Assembly: GCF_001280205.1 (NCBI RefSeq)
Contig: NZ_CP012573.1
Location: 2,356,001 to 2,420,000, forward strand
Reading direction: 5' to 3'
From: Clavibacter capsici
GTDB taxonomy: Bacteria > Actinomycetota > Actinomycetes > Actinomycetales > Microbacteriaceae
Length of the DNA: 64,000 nt
Shown here: one piece after another, positions 1 through 12,524 of the stretch
Numbering within the stretch: position 1 is the first letter of the stretch
Layout: each line of letters starts with the position of its first letter
Translations under genes and position numbers: made by a program
Notes under the pieces: generated by a model
What the model was told of the DNA's origin: nothing
Seen by the model: only the letters and a program-made list of their open reading frames with translations
Databases searched by the model: none

Positions 1-701
1 TCCAGGTGCACGAGCGCGCCGCGCTCGGCGAGGTTCTTCAGCACCCAGTGGCTGGTCTCGAGCGAGACCTCGGGCATGATGCGGCCCATCGCCTCGATGA
101 GGTGGAAGTGCGTGTCCTCGAAGTCGATCTCGGGGTACTTCTTCACGAGGTCGGTCGCGATGCTGCGCATCTCGGCGAAGACCTCGATGCCGGCGAAGCC
201 GCCGCCGACCACCACGAAGGTGAGGAGGCGGTCGCGCTCGGGGCCGGCCGGGAGGGTGGCGGCGCGGTCGAAGTTGGCGAAGATGCGGTCGCGGATGGCG
301 ACGGCCTCCTCGATCGTCTTCAGGCCGATGGCCTCGTCGGCGACGCCCGGGATCGGGAACGTGCGCGAGACGCTGCCCGCGGTGACGACGATGATGTCGT
401 ACTGGAACTCGTACGGCTCGCCCACGGGCGGCGTGATGGTCGCGGTCTTCGACGCGTGGTCGATGCCGGTCACCTTGGCCGTGACGACGTTCGTGGTGCG
501 CAGGTGGCGTCGCTGGGACACCACGGCGTGGCGCGGCTCGATGGATCCGGAGACCACCTCGGGCAGGAACGGCTGGTACGTCATGTACGGCAGCGGGTCG
601 ACCATGGTGACCTCGGCCTCGCCGGATCGGAGGTGCGACTCGAGCTTCCATGCCGTGTAGAAACCGGCGTAGCCGCCGCCGACGATCAGGATTTTGGGCA
701 C
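1..701 (-). CDS. ndh: Type II NADH dehydrogenase / NAD(P)/FAD-dependent oxidoreductase, N-terminal part
   Basis: About 233 N-terminal residues are present; the 3' end lies outside the window. Reading from a GTG at 701, the protein opens with the FAD-binding Rossmann motif VGGGYAGFY and has a second dinucleotide motif, VVVGGGFAGIE, about 160 residues in, the arrangement of single-subunit (non-proton-pumping) NADH:quinone oxidoreductases. The family oxidises NADH and passes electrons to menaquinone at the inner membrane face. No ATG is available near the N-terminus, and CAGGGAG upstream can serve as ribosome binding site. The family is clear; NADH rather than another electron donor is inferred. 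Confidence 0.88.
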   Translation of the reverse strand, partial: MPKILIVGGGYAGFYTAWKLESHLRSGEAEVTMVDPLPYMTYQPFLPEVVSGSIEPRHAVVSQRRHLRTTNVVTAKVTGIDHASKTATITPPVGEPYEFQYDIIVVTAGSVSRTFPIPGVADEAIGLKTIEEAVAIRDRIFANFDRAATLPAGPERDRLLTFVVVGGGFAGIEVFAEMRSIATDLVKKYPEIDFEDTHFHLIEAMGRIMPEVSLETSHWVLKNLAERGALVHL

Positions 702-738
702 GATGGATGACTCCCTGCAGGTTGTGGTCGAAATCAGG

Positions 739-2022
739 CTACCCCTTCCGGAGCAGGCGCCTGAAATGCCGGAACGCGACGACGCCCATGGCGGCCGCGA
801 GCGCCGCGAAGACGGACAGGACGAGGGCCGGGATCCCCACCTGGCGGAGGGCGCCGACGGTGGGCAGCGCGCCCGCCGCGGGGTCGGCGGTGGCGGCGTC
901 GGCGGGCACGGCGGGGGTGGGATCCGGGGTGGCGGACGCGGCCGGATCCGGCGTCGGGACGGGCGCGCGGCGGTACAGGCGCACCCACTCCGCGAGGTCG
1001 CCGAGCGGCTTCCCGCTCGCGGGCGCGACATCGGCGGTGACGGCGGCGGCCGCGTCGACGAGCCCGCGCCCGTAGATCTCCGGCTTCCCCTTCTGCCGGG
1101 CGGTGGCCAGCACGCGCTCGACCACGTCGTCGGCCTTCAGCTCCGGATGCGCGGCCCGCACGAGCGCGACCACGCCGGAGACGAGGGGCGCCGCGCCGCT
1201 CGTGCCGCTCCACTGCACGTACCCGCCGCCGGGCTGGACGCCCACGAGCTGCTCGCTGGGCGCGGCGACCGCGATCGTGATGCCCTGCGACGACGCGTCG
1301 AAGCTCGCGGCCCCGGAGCGGTCGACGCCCGCGACCGCCAGGACGCCGGGGATGGTGGCGGGCGCGCCCACCTCGGTGGTGCCGCTCCCCCGGTTGCCCG
1401 CGGCGGCGACGACCACGACGTCGTGCTCGTACGCGTAGAGGAACGCGCGGTCCCAGCTCTCGGGCCAGTCGAGCGAGTTGCGGGTGAGGGACATGTTGAT
1501 GACGCTCGCGCCGTTGTCGACGGCCCAGCGGACGGCGTCGGCGATCTGCGCGTCCTCGTCGCGCGCGCCCGGGGTGGGGCCGCCCAGCGCGACCGAGACG
1601 GCGAGGAGGCTCGCGCCGGGGGCCACGCCGATGACGCCGGATCCCGTGCCCGTGCCGCGGCCCGCGAGGAGCGACGCGACCATGGTGCCGTGCTCGTCCG
1701 ACGCGCCGACCGGCTTCGTGCCGTCCGCGGATCCGACGCCCGAGACGTCGGTGCCGCCCACGACCGCGCCGCGCAGGTCGGCGACGGAGGCGTCGACGCC
1801 CGTGTCGATGACGGCGACCTTCACGCCCTCGCCGCGCGTGGTCTGCCAGGCCCGCTCGACGCCGTAGTCGGCGAGCCAGTACTCGCGCTCGCGCACGGGA
1901 TCCGCGTGGGCGGGGGTCGTGGCGGGCAGGACCGCGGCGAGGGCGAGGATCCCGACCGCGACGGCCCGCGCCGGACGCCGCCCGCGGCCGCCCGCGACGC
2001 GGGCGTCGCGCGGCCGGGTCAT
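739..2022 (-). CDS. Membrane-anchored subtilisin-like serine protease (S8, mycosin-like)
   Basis: 427 residues. A signal peptide (hydrophobic core about 20-40, ending AHA) precedes an S8 domain with the triad Asp73 (VIDTGVD), His111 (DEHGTMVA) and Ser275 (WSGTSGAAP), plus oxyanion Asn210 (AAAGN). A Pro/Thr/Ala-rich stretch leads to a C-terminal helix (about 395-417) and a basic tail, so the protease faces outward, tethered to the membrane. This layout resembles the mycosins of type VII secretion, but no ESX gene is present, so that role is not claimed. The ATG at 2022 overlaps the stop of the upstream DUF501 gene (ATGA), which fixes this start against a longer in-frame extension. Confidence 0.87.
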   Translation of the reverse strand: MTRPRDARVAGGRGRRPARAVAVGILALAAVLPATTPAHADPVREREYWLADYGVERAWQTTRGEGVKVAVIDTGVDASVADLRGAVVGGTDVSGVGSADGTKPVGASDEHGTMVASLLAGRGTGTGSGVIGVAPGASLLAVSVALGGPTPGARDEDAQIADAVRWAVDNGASVINMSLTRNSLDWPESWDRAFLYAYEHDVVVVAAAGNRGSGTTEVGAPATIPGVLAVAGVDRSGAASFDASSQGITIAVAAPSEQLVGVQPGGGYVQWSGTSGAAPLVSGVVALVRAAHPELKADDVVERVLATARQKGKPEIYGRGLVDAAAAVTADVAPASGKPLGDLAEWVRLYRRAPVPTPDPAASATPDPTPAVPADAATADPAAGALPTVGALRQVGIPALVLSVFAALAAAMGVVAFRHFRRLLRKG

Positions 2023-2534
2023 GCCGTGGCGGGGTCGGCGCACTCGCACACGTCGGGCGACCACGACGCCCGCGCGAGCGCGATGTCGCCGATGGGGTTG
2101 ACGCCGGGACCCGCCGCGAGCGCGTGGCCCGCCAGCGCGTGCAGGCACTTCACGCGGACGGGCATGCCGCCCGCGGAGACGCCCTGGAGCTCGGGCACCA
2201 CGAGGATCGACTCGCGGTCGGCGAGGTACGACGCGTGGGCGGCGGCGTACGCGTCGCGCATCGCCTCGTCCTCCGCGAGGTCGTCCTGCAGCTCGGCCAT
2301 GACGTGCTCGGCCTCGAGGTGCGAGATGGCGGCGGTGGCCGCCGGGTGGCTCAGGTAGTAGAGCGTGGGGAACGGCGTGCCGTCGGTGAGGCGCGGCGCC
2401 GTGCTCACGACCGTGGGGTTGCCGCAGACGCAGCGGGCGGAGATGCCGACCACGTCGCGGGCCGGGCGGCCGAGCTGCTCGGACACGATGCGCACGTCGC
2501 GCTCGGAGGGCGGGTCGAAGGGGGGTCGGGTCAC
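2019..2534 (-). CDS. DUF501 family protein
   Basis: 171 residues matching the actinobacterial DUF501 family, with the typical RCVCGNP motif, the segment TPFPTLYYLSHP and a late KCLHAL motif. Four cysteines (CVC, KCLH, VCEC region) suggest metal or disulfide chemistry, but no function is established. It sits between ftsB and the subtilase and overlaps both by ATGA, so the three are translationally coupled. The eno-ftsB-DUF501 order is common in actinobacteria, often followed by an exopolyphosphatase gene that is not seen here. Confidence 0.85.
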   Translation of the reverse strand: MTRPPFDPPSERDVRIVSEQLGRPARDVVGISARCVCGNPTVVSTAPRLTDGTPFPTLYYLSHPAATAAISHLEAEHVMAELQDDLAEDEAMRDAYAAAHASYLADRESILVVPELQGVSAGGMPVRVKCLHALAGHALAAGPGVNPIGDIALARASWSPDVCECADPATA

Positions 2535-3085
2535 TGGTCGCCTCCCTGGACGGATCCCTGGAGCTGGTCGGGCGGGGTCTCGCTGAGGCCGCTGGTGAGC
2601 GCGGAGCCGAGCAGGGACTGGACCCAGTCCTTCTTCGTCTCCTGCAGGTCGTCGCTGATGGGCGCGCCGTCCGGCGTGGTCGTGGCCTCGCCCGAGGTGG
2701 CGGGGAGCCCGCGGACCAGGTAGCTCGTCTCGCCGGGCATCACGTAGAAGAGGCGGTCGCGCACCTGGGCCTTGAGGAAGGCGGGGTCGTCGTAGCGGGC
2801 GCGCTGGTCCTGGAGCTGGGCGATGGTGCCCTTCTGGGCGTCCACCGCGCTCTGCAGGCTGCTGAGCTGCTGCCGCTGCTCGAGGTAGATGCGCAGGCCG
2901 GGCGCGAGGACCACGACCGTGAGGACGAGGAGCACGAGCACCATGACCGAGAAGCCGGAGAAGCGCATGCTGCGGAGCCAGTTGCCGGCGGGGGCGTCCT
3001 CGGGCAGGGCCACGGGGACGCGCTCGGTGCGCGGACGGGATCCGCGTCCGCCGCGGAGGGCGTCGAGGCCGGGGAAGCGGGCCAT
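2531..3085 (-). CDS. ftsB: FtsB/DivIC-type septum formation initiator
   Basis: 184 residues. A basic cytoplasmic N-terminus is followed by one membrane helix (about 43-66) and a short coiled coil (about 70-100, EQRQQLSSLQ... QLQDQRARY), then the motif DPAFLKAQVRDRLFYVMPGE characteristic of DivIC/FtsB. These bitopic proteins bind FtsL and FtsQ and help assemble the division septum. The C-terminal tail is longer than in E. coli FtsB, as is usual in actinobacteria. A strong AAGGAGGACCG site precedes the ATG. First gene of the ftsB-DUF501-subtilase operon, separated from eno by a terminator hairpin. Confidence 0.87.
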   Translation of the reverse strand: MARFPGLDALRGGRGSRPRTERVPVALPEDAPAGNWLRSMRFSGFSVMVLVLLVLTVVVLAPGLRIYLEQRQQLSSLQSAVDAQKGTIAQLQDQRARYDDPAFLKAQVRDRLFYVMPGETSYLVRGLPATSGEATTTPDGAPISDDLQETKKDWVQSLLGSALTSGLSETPPDQLQGSVQGGDQ

Positions 3086-3124
3086 CGGTCCTCCTTCGTG
3101 TGCGGGGTCGTGCGGGTGGACGGC

Positions 3125-3156
3125 GGACCGCCCGCGCCGTGCGGCGCGGGCGGTCC
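3125..3156 (-). terminator. Perfect 14-bp hairpin downstream of eno
   Basis: A perfect inverted repeat with 14-bp arms (GGACCGCCCGCGCC) and a GTGC loop starts 8 nt past the eno stop. There is no T-run, as is common for terminators in high-GC actinobacteria. It separates eno from the ftsB operon. Confidence 0.75.
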
Positions 3157-3163
3157 GGCCGGA

Positions 3164-6531
<3,368 letters not shown>

Positions 6532-6682
6532 GCCCCACCATAACAACCGTGATGGACACGGGGCGAAGACCGTTACCGTGTGATCGCCCGATCTGTCCGC
6601 CGCCTCCTTCGGGTGGAGGTGCCGGACGTGGCGGCCCGGGATCGGGTAAATCCCGGGTGACGCCCCGCGGGCCGGACGACGC

Positions 6683-7453
6683 CTACGCGCTCCGGCCCGC
6701 GTCGGGGGATCCGTCGGCCGCGTCGCCGTCGCCCGGTCCGTCCCCGTCCGCGCTCGGGCGCTCCGGCTCCGCCGCCCGGATCTCCGCGGCGAGCGACCGC
6801 AGCGTCGTCCGCAGCGCGCGCTCCGCGTCGAGCCCGCGGGACCTCGCCGAGACGACCACCGCGAGCAGCAGCCGTCCGAGGTCGTCCTCGTCGTCCACCG
6901 GGATGGCGGCGGGCGCGTCCGCGTCGACCAGCCCGATGCGCTCCGCCCGGCCGAGCAGCTTGTCGGCGAGGGCGAGGGACGGCAGCGTCCGCGGGATCCC
7001 GTCGAGGACGCTCGTGCGCGCCGACTTCTCGCGGTCCTTGGCGGCGCCCCACACGCGCAGGACCTCCTCGACCGTGTCGGCGCGCTCGTCGCCGAACACG
7101 TGCGGGTGACGGCGCACCATCTTCTCGGTGGCGGTGCGCGCGACGTCGTCGAGGTCGAAGCCCTCCCCCTCCGTGCGGGCGATGTCGGCGTGGAAGACGA
7201 CCTGCAGCAGCACGTCGGCGAGCTCCTCGCGCATGCCCGGCACGTCGTCCGTCTCGATGGCGTCGACGAGCTCGTGGCTCTCCTCGAGGAGGTACGGGAC
7301 GAGGGAGCGGTGCGTCATGCCCCGGTTCCAGACGCAGCCGTCGGGGGCGCGGAGGACGGCCATCGCCTCCGCCAGCTCGGCGACGGCGTCCGCGCCCGCG
7401 TCGGCGTGGGCGTGGGCGTCGTCGGGTGCGGACGGGGTCCGGGGCTCGCTCAT
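6683..7453 (-). CDS. mazG: MazG family nucleoside triphosphate pyrophosphohydrolase
   Basis: 256 residues. Hydrolyses NTPs to NMP and PPi, a pool-sanitising role. After an Asp/Ala/His-rich leader the conserved MazG core starts at about residue 31 (MAVLRAPDGCVWNRGMTH), with EESHELVDAI and EELADVLLQVVFHADIA giving the metal-binding Glu/Glu/Asp residues. The C-terminal about 50 residues are low-complexity and acidic. GAGGAT lies 6 nt before the ATG (weak leaderless-type -10). Divergent from nhaA with 107 bp between starts. Confidence 0.88.
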   Translation of the reverse strand: MSEPRTPSAPDDAHAHADAGADAVAELAEAMAVLRAPDGCVWNRGMTHRSLVPYLLEESHELVDAIETDDVPGMREELADVLLQVVFHADIARTEGEGFDLDDVARTATEKMVRRHPHVFGDERADTVEEVLRVWGAAKDREKSARTSVLDGIPRTLPSLALADKLLGRAERIGLVDADAPAAIPVDDEDDLGRLLLAVVVSARSRGLDAERALRTTLRSLAAEIRAAEPERPSADGDGPGDGDAADGSPDAGRSA

Positions 7454-7480
7454 CCCGCCATCCTCGCATCGGGCGCCCGG

Positions 7481-7486
7481 TAGGCT
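7481..7486 (+). promoter_or_regulatory. Probable -10 of nhaA
   Basis: TAGGCT, 74 nt before the nhaA ATG, implying a leader of about 68 nt that is pyrimidine-rich before a GGAAGG ribosome binding site. No riboswitch-like fold was recognised. Confidence 0.45.
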
Positions 7487-7560
7487 GAGGGTCGGTGTGC
7501 CGGGAAGTCTGGTCGGCGGCGGGTGACCGTCTCCCCCTCCCCCGACCCCGGAAGGCGCAC

Positions 7561-8790
7561 ATGACCGCCCTCATCCGCTCCGAGCGCATCGCCGCCGGAC
7601 TCCTCCTCCTCGCCGCCGTCGTCGGCCTCGTCGTCGCGAACACGCCCGCGGGCGGCGGCCTCATCGCGTGGGCCGACGGCCACCTCGCGGTCCCCGCGAT
7701 CGGCGTCGACCTGTCGCTCCGCCACTGGGTGAGCGACGGCCTGCTCGTGGTCTTCTTCTTCATCGTCGCCGTCGAGCTCAAGCACGAGTTCCTCGCCGGC
7801 GGGCTGAACAGCGTCTCGGCGGCGCTCGTGCCCGCGATCGCCGCGGTCGGCGGGGTGGTCGTGCCCGCGGGCGTGTACCTCGCGATCACGGCCGGCAGCG
7901 GCTTCGAGCGCGGCTGGCCCGTGCCGACCGCGACCGACATCGCCTTCGCGCTGGGCGTCCTCGCCGTGTTCGGCCGGGGTCTCCCCGCCGCGGTGCGCGT
8001 CTTCCTCCTGGCGCTCGCGGTGCTCGACGACCTCATCGCCATCGGGATCATCGCGGTCTTCTTCACGACCGACCTCGCGCTCGCGCCCCTCGGCGTCGCG
8101 GTGGCGGGCGTCGTGCTCTTCGCCGTCGTCGGACGGCTCGGCGTCGGGCGCACCGGCGCGGCCCGCGTCGCGGTGGTGGCGCTCCTCGTGCTCATCGCCC
8201 TCGTCACCTGGTGGGCGACGCTCTCCTCGGGGATCCACGCGACCATCGCGGGCGTCGCGCTCGGCTTCGCGCTCCCCCGCCTCTCGGGCCTCCGCGCCGC
8301 GCACGCGCTGGAGCCGGTCTCGAACGGGATCGTGCTGCCGCTGTTCGCCTTCTCGGCCGCGCTCGTCGCGATCCCCGCGGTCGGCCTGTCCGAGCTCGCG
8401 CCCGCCTTCTGGGGCATCGCGCTCGCGCTGCCGCTCGGCAAGCTCGTGGGGATCACCGCGGGCGGGCTGCTCGGCGCGTGGGTCGCGCGGCGACGCGGAT
8501 CCGCCGGCGGTCTCGCCGTGCCCGACCTCGTGACCGTGTCCCTCCTCGGCGGCATCGGCTTCACGGTGTCGCTGCTGATGAGCGAGCTCGCGTTCGCCGG
8601 CCTCGACGAGGTGCGGGACGAGGGCACGCTCGCGGTGCTGCTCGGATCCGGCGTCGCGATCGTGGCCGCGGCCGTCACGCTGTCGATCCGCAGCCGCCGC
8701 GCCCGCCGCGACGGCACCGCCGTGGATGACGACGACGCCGCGCGCGACGACTTCCCGGCGCACGTGGACGGCGGGCCGACCCGCGCCTAG
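7561..8790 (+). CDS. nhaA: Na+/H+ antiporter NhaA
   Basis: 409 residues, about 11-12 membrane helices. Exchanges H+ for Na+ across the cytoplasmic membrane in pH and salt homeostasis. The paired aspartates of the transport site are present in VLDDLIAIGIIAVFF (residues about 158-159), and family motifs VVFFFIVAVELKHEF and GGIGFTVSLLMSELAF are intact. The ATG at 7561 is chosen over an in-frame start 22 codons earlier because it follows GGAAGG and begins the conserved region. The C-terminal tail is acidic and hydrophilic. Convergent with mfd. Confidence 0.94.
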   Translation: MTALIRSERIAAGLLLLAAVVGLVVANTPAGGGLIAWADGHLAVPAIGVDLSLRHWVSDGLLVVFFFIVAVELKHEFLAGGLNSVSAALVPAIAAVGGVVVPAGVYLAITAGSGFERGWPVPTATDIAFALGVLAVFGRGLPAAVRVFLLALAVLDDLIAIGIIAVFFTTDLALAPLGVAVAGVVLFAVVGRLGVGRTGAARVAVVALLVLIALVTWWATLSSGIHATIAGVALGFALPRLSGLRAAHALEPVSNGIVLPLFAFSAALVAIPAVGLSELAPAFWGIALALPLGKLVGITAGGLLGAWVARRRGSAGGLAVPDLVTVSLLGGIGFTVSLLMSELAFAGLDEVRDEGTLAVLLGSGVAIVAAAVTLSIRSRRARRDGTAVDDDDAARDDFPAHVDGGPTRA

Positions 8791-8826
8791 GCGCCGGCCG
8801 ACCCGCCCCGGGTCACGACCGGCGGC

Positions 8827-11800
8827 TCACGCCTTCGGCGCGGACTCCTTCGCGGCCGGCGCCGGCTCCACCGTGAACACGGCGTCGAGGAGCTGCCGCA
8901 CCCAGTCCACGAGCTCGGCGTCGGGCAGCGGCTCGCCGTCGCGCTTGGGCAGCGGGACGGTCACGGCGTTGGTCTGGGCGAACAGGCGGCTGCCCGGGTA
9001 CATGCGCTGCAGGCGCACCTGCTTGCTGTCGGCGAGGTCGGCCGGCGCGATGCGGAGGTTCGGCCCCATCGCGACGACCTCGCTGAGGCCAGCCCGCTGC
9101 GCCACGCGGCGCAGGCGCGAGACCCGCACGAGGTTGTCGACCTCCACGGGCGGCTCGCCGTAGCGGTCGGCCAGCTCCTCGATGACCCGGTCGATCTGGT
9201 CGTCGGTGGCCGTGGGCGAGGCCGCCGTGGAGAGCTTCTGGTACGCCTCCAGGCGCAGCCGCTCGCTGTCGACGTACTCCTCGGGGATGTGCGCGTCGAC
9301 CGGCAGCTCGAGCCGCAGCTCGGTCTGGCCCTCCGCGACGTCGCCGCGGAAGGTCGAGACCGCCTCGCCGATCATGCGGAGGTAGAGGTCGAAGCCGACG
9401 CCCTGGATGTGGCCGGACTGCTCGCCGCCCAGCAGGTTGCCCGCGCCGCGGATCTCGAGGTCCTTGAGCGCGACCTGCATGCCGGATCCCAGCTCGTTGT
9501 TCGCCGCGATGGTGGACAGCCGGTCGTGCGCCGTCTCGGAGAGCGGCTTGTCGGCGTCGTAGAGGAAGTACGCGTACGCGCGCTCCCGCCCGCGGCCGAC
9601 GCGCCCGCGCAGCTGGTGCAGCTGGCTGAGGCCGTACTTGTCGGCGCGGTCGATGATGAGCGTGTTCGCGTTCGCGATGTCGAGGCCGGTCTCGATGATG
9701 GTGGTCGACACGAGCACGTCGAACTTCCGCTCCCAGAAGTCGACGATGACCTGCTCCAGCATCGCCTCGCTCATCTTGCCGTGGGCCACGGCGACGCGCG
9801 CCTCGGGCACGAGCTCCGCGAGCTCCGACGCGACCCGGTTGATGCTCGAGACGCGGTTGTGCACGAAGAACACCTGGCCCTCGCGCAGCAGCTCGCGGCG
9901 GATGGCGGCGGCGATCTGCTTCTCGCTGTTCGGGCCGACGAACGTGAGGATCGGGTGCCGGTCCTCCGGCGGCGTCGCGAGCGTCGACATCTCGCGGATG
10001 CCCGTGACCGCCATCTCGAGCGTGCGCGGGATCGGCGTGGCCGACATCGCGAGGATGTCGACGTTCGCCTTGAGCTTCTTCAGCGCGTCCTTGTGCTCGA
10101 CGCCGAACCGCTGCTCCTCGTCGATGATGACGAGCCCCACGTCCTTGAAGGCGATGCTGCCCGTCAGCAGGCGGTGGGTGCCGATGACCACGTCGACCGA
10201 GCCGTCCTCGAGCCCCTTGATGGTCTCGCGCGACTCCTTCTCGGTCTGGAAGCGGCTGAGCTGGCGCAGGTGCACCGGGAAGCCGGCGAAGCGCTCGGAG
10301 AACGTCTCGAAGTGCTGCTTCACGAGCAGCGTCGTGGGCACGAGCATCACGACCTGCTTGCCGTCCTGCACGGCCTTGAACGCGGCGCGCACGGCGATCT
10401 CGGTCTTGCCGAACCCGACGTCGCCCGAGACCAGGCGGTCCATGGGGATGGGGCTCTCCATGTCGCGCTTGACCTCGTCGATGACGGTGAGCTGGTCGGG
10501 CGTCTCCATGAAGGGGAACGCCTCCTCCAGCTCGCGCTGCCACGGGGTGTCCGGCGGGAAGGAGTGGCCGCGCGACGCCATGCGCGCCGAGTAGAGCTTC
10601 ACGAGCTCCACCGCGATGTCGCGGACGGCCCGGCGCGCCTTGCCCTTGGCGGCGGCCCAGTCGCTGCCGCCCATCTTGCTGAGGGCGGGCTCCTCCCCGC
10701 CGACGTAGCGGCTGAGCAGGTCGAGCTGGTCGGTGGGCACGAAGAGCTTGTCGCCCGGGTAGCCGCGCTTCGAGGGCGCGTACTCGATGACGAGGTACTC
10801 GCGCCGGGTCTTCACGGCGTTGCGTCCGCCGGAGGAGACCTCGCGCTGAGTGAGCTCGACGAACCTCCCGATGCCGTGCGTGGTGTGCACGACGTGGTCG
10901 CCGGGCTTCAGCTGCAGCGGATCCACCACGTTCTTGCGGCGGGTGGCGAGCTTCTTGACCTGGCGGCTGTCGTATCCGGCTGCGCGCCCGTAGAACTCGC
11001 TCTCGGTGAGGATGGCGAGCTTCACCTCGGGCATCTCGAAGCCCGCGTCGATCGCGGAGCGGAGGAGGTAGGCGATGCCGGCCTCGGGCGCCGCCGGGAA
11101 CTCCTCGACGACGCGCGCGGGCACGCCCGCCTCGCGGAGCACGGTGTCGGCGCGCTCGACGAGGCCGGATCCCTGGGCCACGACGCCCACGGTCCACCCG
11201 GTCGCGAGGCGCTCGCGCACGTGCTCGATGGCGCCGTCGGCGTTGCCCGCGAAGCTCGGCACGGGATCCGCCTCGATGCGGACGGTCATGACCTCGTCGA
11301 TCCCCAGGTCCTCCGGCAGGACGTCGGTGGCCTGGAAGCCCGAGAGGGTCCACCAGCGACGCGGGCCCCGGGCGTCGCGCAGGCGGCCGAGCGAGAGGAA
11401 GTCGCCGGAGGCGAGGTCGATGGGCGCCTGCGCGCCCGCGGTGGCGGCGTTCCACGCGGCGTCGAGGAACTCGCGGTTGGTGTCGGCGAGGCTCTGCGCG
11501 CGGGTGGACACGCGCTCCGGCGACACGACGGCGATGGCGGCGTCGACCGGCAGGTAGTGCGTGACGGGGACCAACTTGTCGACCAGCGCGGGGGCCAGCG
11601 ATTCCATGCCCTCCACCGGGATGCCCTCGGCGATCTTCGCGAGCATCTGCTGCAGGTTCGGGAACTCGTGCTGCATCTCGCGGGCGCGCTGGCGCACGGG
11701 CGCGCTCAGCAGCAGCTCGCGGCTCGGCGGCAGCTCGACCGAGTCGACCGTCTCCTCCAGCGAGCGCTGGTCGGCGACCGCGAAGGGCCGCATCTGGTCG

Positions 11801-12459
11801 ACCTCGTCGCCGAAGAACTCCACGCGCACGGGGTGGTCGGACACGGGCGGGAAGACGTCGAGGATGCCGCCGCGCACCGCGAACTCGCCGCGGCGCGTGA
11901 CCATGTCGACGCGCGAGTACGCGAGGTCGACGAGCCGCACGGCGAGCTCGGACAGGTCGTGGCCGCGGCTGCCGGTGGCGAGCTGCACGGGCGGCAGCTC
12001 CGTGAGGTTGTCGGCGACCGGCTGGAGCGCCGCACGCACCGAGGCGACCACGACGAGCGGGCGCACCTCGGCGGCCGGCACCTCGCGCGCGCCCTGGCCG
12101 AGCGCGGCGTGCCACGCCTCCATGCGGCGCAGCGCGTGGATCCGCTTGCCCACGATCTCGGCGCTCGGGCTGAGCCGCTCGTGCGGCAGCGTCTCCCAGG
12201 CGGGGAACTCGAGGATCTCGGCGTCCGGCAGCACGGCGGCGAGGCTGCGGCGCATGCCCTCGGACTCGCGGCCGGTGGCGGTGACGACGAACAGGCACCC
12301 CGGGATGCCGCGCTGGATGCGCTGGCGGAGGAGCCCCGCGAGCAGCGGCCCCTGGAGCCCCTCGGTGAGGGAGAAGTCGGCGTCGCGGGAGGCCGATGCG
12401 AGGGCGTCGTCGAACGTGGAGGCGCGCGAGAGCGCCGGGATCAAGCCCTGGAGGATCAC
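8827..12459 (-). CDS. mfd: Transcription-repair coupling factor Mfd
   Basis: 1210 residues, normal for the family. Removes RNA polymerase stalled at DNA lesions and recruits UvrA. In order: UvrB-like damage-recognition domains (1-350), RNA polymerase interaction domain (about 480-560, PGDHVVHTTHGIGRFV), the SF2 translocase with Walker A SGDVGFGKTE and DEEQRFG box, motif III SATPIPRTLEMA, RecG-like TRG motif, and a C-terminal UvrA-binding domain. The GTG at 12459 starts the conserved sequence (ILQGLIPALSR) and lies 6 nt after TACGAT, so the message is probably leaderless. Third in the rplY-pth-mfd group. Confidence 0.96.
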   Translation of the reverse strand: MILQGLIPALSRASTFDDALASASRDADFSLTEGLQGPLLAGLLRQRIQRGIPGCLFVVTATGRESEGMRRSLAAVLPDAEILEFPAWETLPHERLSPSAEIVGKRIHALRRMEAWHAALGQGAREVPAAEVRPLVVVASVRAALQPVADNLTELPPVQLATGSRGHDLSELAVRLVDLAYSRVDMVTRRGEFAVRGGILDVFPPVSDHPVRVEFFGDEVDQMRPFAVADQRSLEETVDSVELPPSRELLLSAPVRQRAREMQHEFPNLQQMLAKIAEGIPVEGMESLAPALVDKLVPVTHYLPVDAAIAVVSPERVSTRAQSLADTNREFLDAAWNAATAGAQAPIDLASGDFLSLGRLRDARGPRRWWTLSGFQATDVLPEDLGIDEVMTVRIEADPVPSFAGNADGAIEHVRERLATGWTVGVVAQGSGLVERADTVLREAGVPARVVEEFPAAPEAGIAYLLRSAIDAGFEMPEVKLAILTESEFYGRAAGYDSRQVKKLATRRKNVVDPLQLKPGDHVVHTTHGIGRFVELTQREVSSGGRNAVKTRREYLVIEYAPSKRGYPGDKLFVPTDQLDLLSRYVGGEEPALSKMGGSDWAAAKGKARRAVRDIAVELVKLYSARMASRGHSFPPDTPWQRELEEAFPFMETPDQLTVIDEVKRDMESPIPMDRLVSGDVGFGKTEIAVRAAFKAVQDGKQVVMLVPTTLLVKQHFETFSERFAGFPVHLRQLSRFQTEKESRETIKGLEDGSVDVVIGTHRLLTGSIAFKDVGLVIIDEEQRFGVEHKDALKKLKANVDILAMSATPIPRTLEMAVTGIREMSTLATPPEDRHPILTFVGPNSEKQIAAAIRRELLREGQVFFVHNRVSSINRVASELAELVPEARVAVAHGKMSEAMLEQVIVDFWERKFDVLVSTTIIETGLDIANANTLIIDRADKYGLSQLHQLRGRVGRGRERAYAYFLYDADKPLSETAHDRLSTIAANNELGSGMQVALKDLEIRGAGNLLGGEQSGHIQGVGFDLYLRMIGEAVSTFRGDVAEGQTELRLELPVDAHIPEEYVDSERLRLEAYQKLSTAASPTATDDQIDRVIEELADRYGEPPVEVDNLVRVSRLRRVAQRAGLSEVVAMGPNLRIAPADLADSKQVRLQRMYPGSRLFAQTNAVTVPLPKRDGEPLPDAELVDWVRQLLDAVFTVEPAPAAKESAPKA

Positions 12460-12465
12460 CAGATG

Positions 12466-12471
12466 ATCGTA
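12466..12471 (-). promoter_or_regulatory. Leaderless-type -10 of mfd
   Basis: TACGAT on the minus strand, exactly 6 nt from the GTG start. With transcription starting 6-7 nt downstream, the first transcribed base would be at the start codon. Confidence 0.6.
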
Positions 12472-12524
12472 CGCGCCGCCGCCGACAGGGCCGCCGCCGT
12501 CCGCCGTGGGCGGACGGGCGCGGA

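Noticed and set aside
739-2022. Type VII secretion locus suggested by the mycosin-like protease
   Set aside because: No EccB/C/D/E or WXG100 gene occurs in the window.
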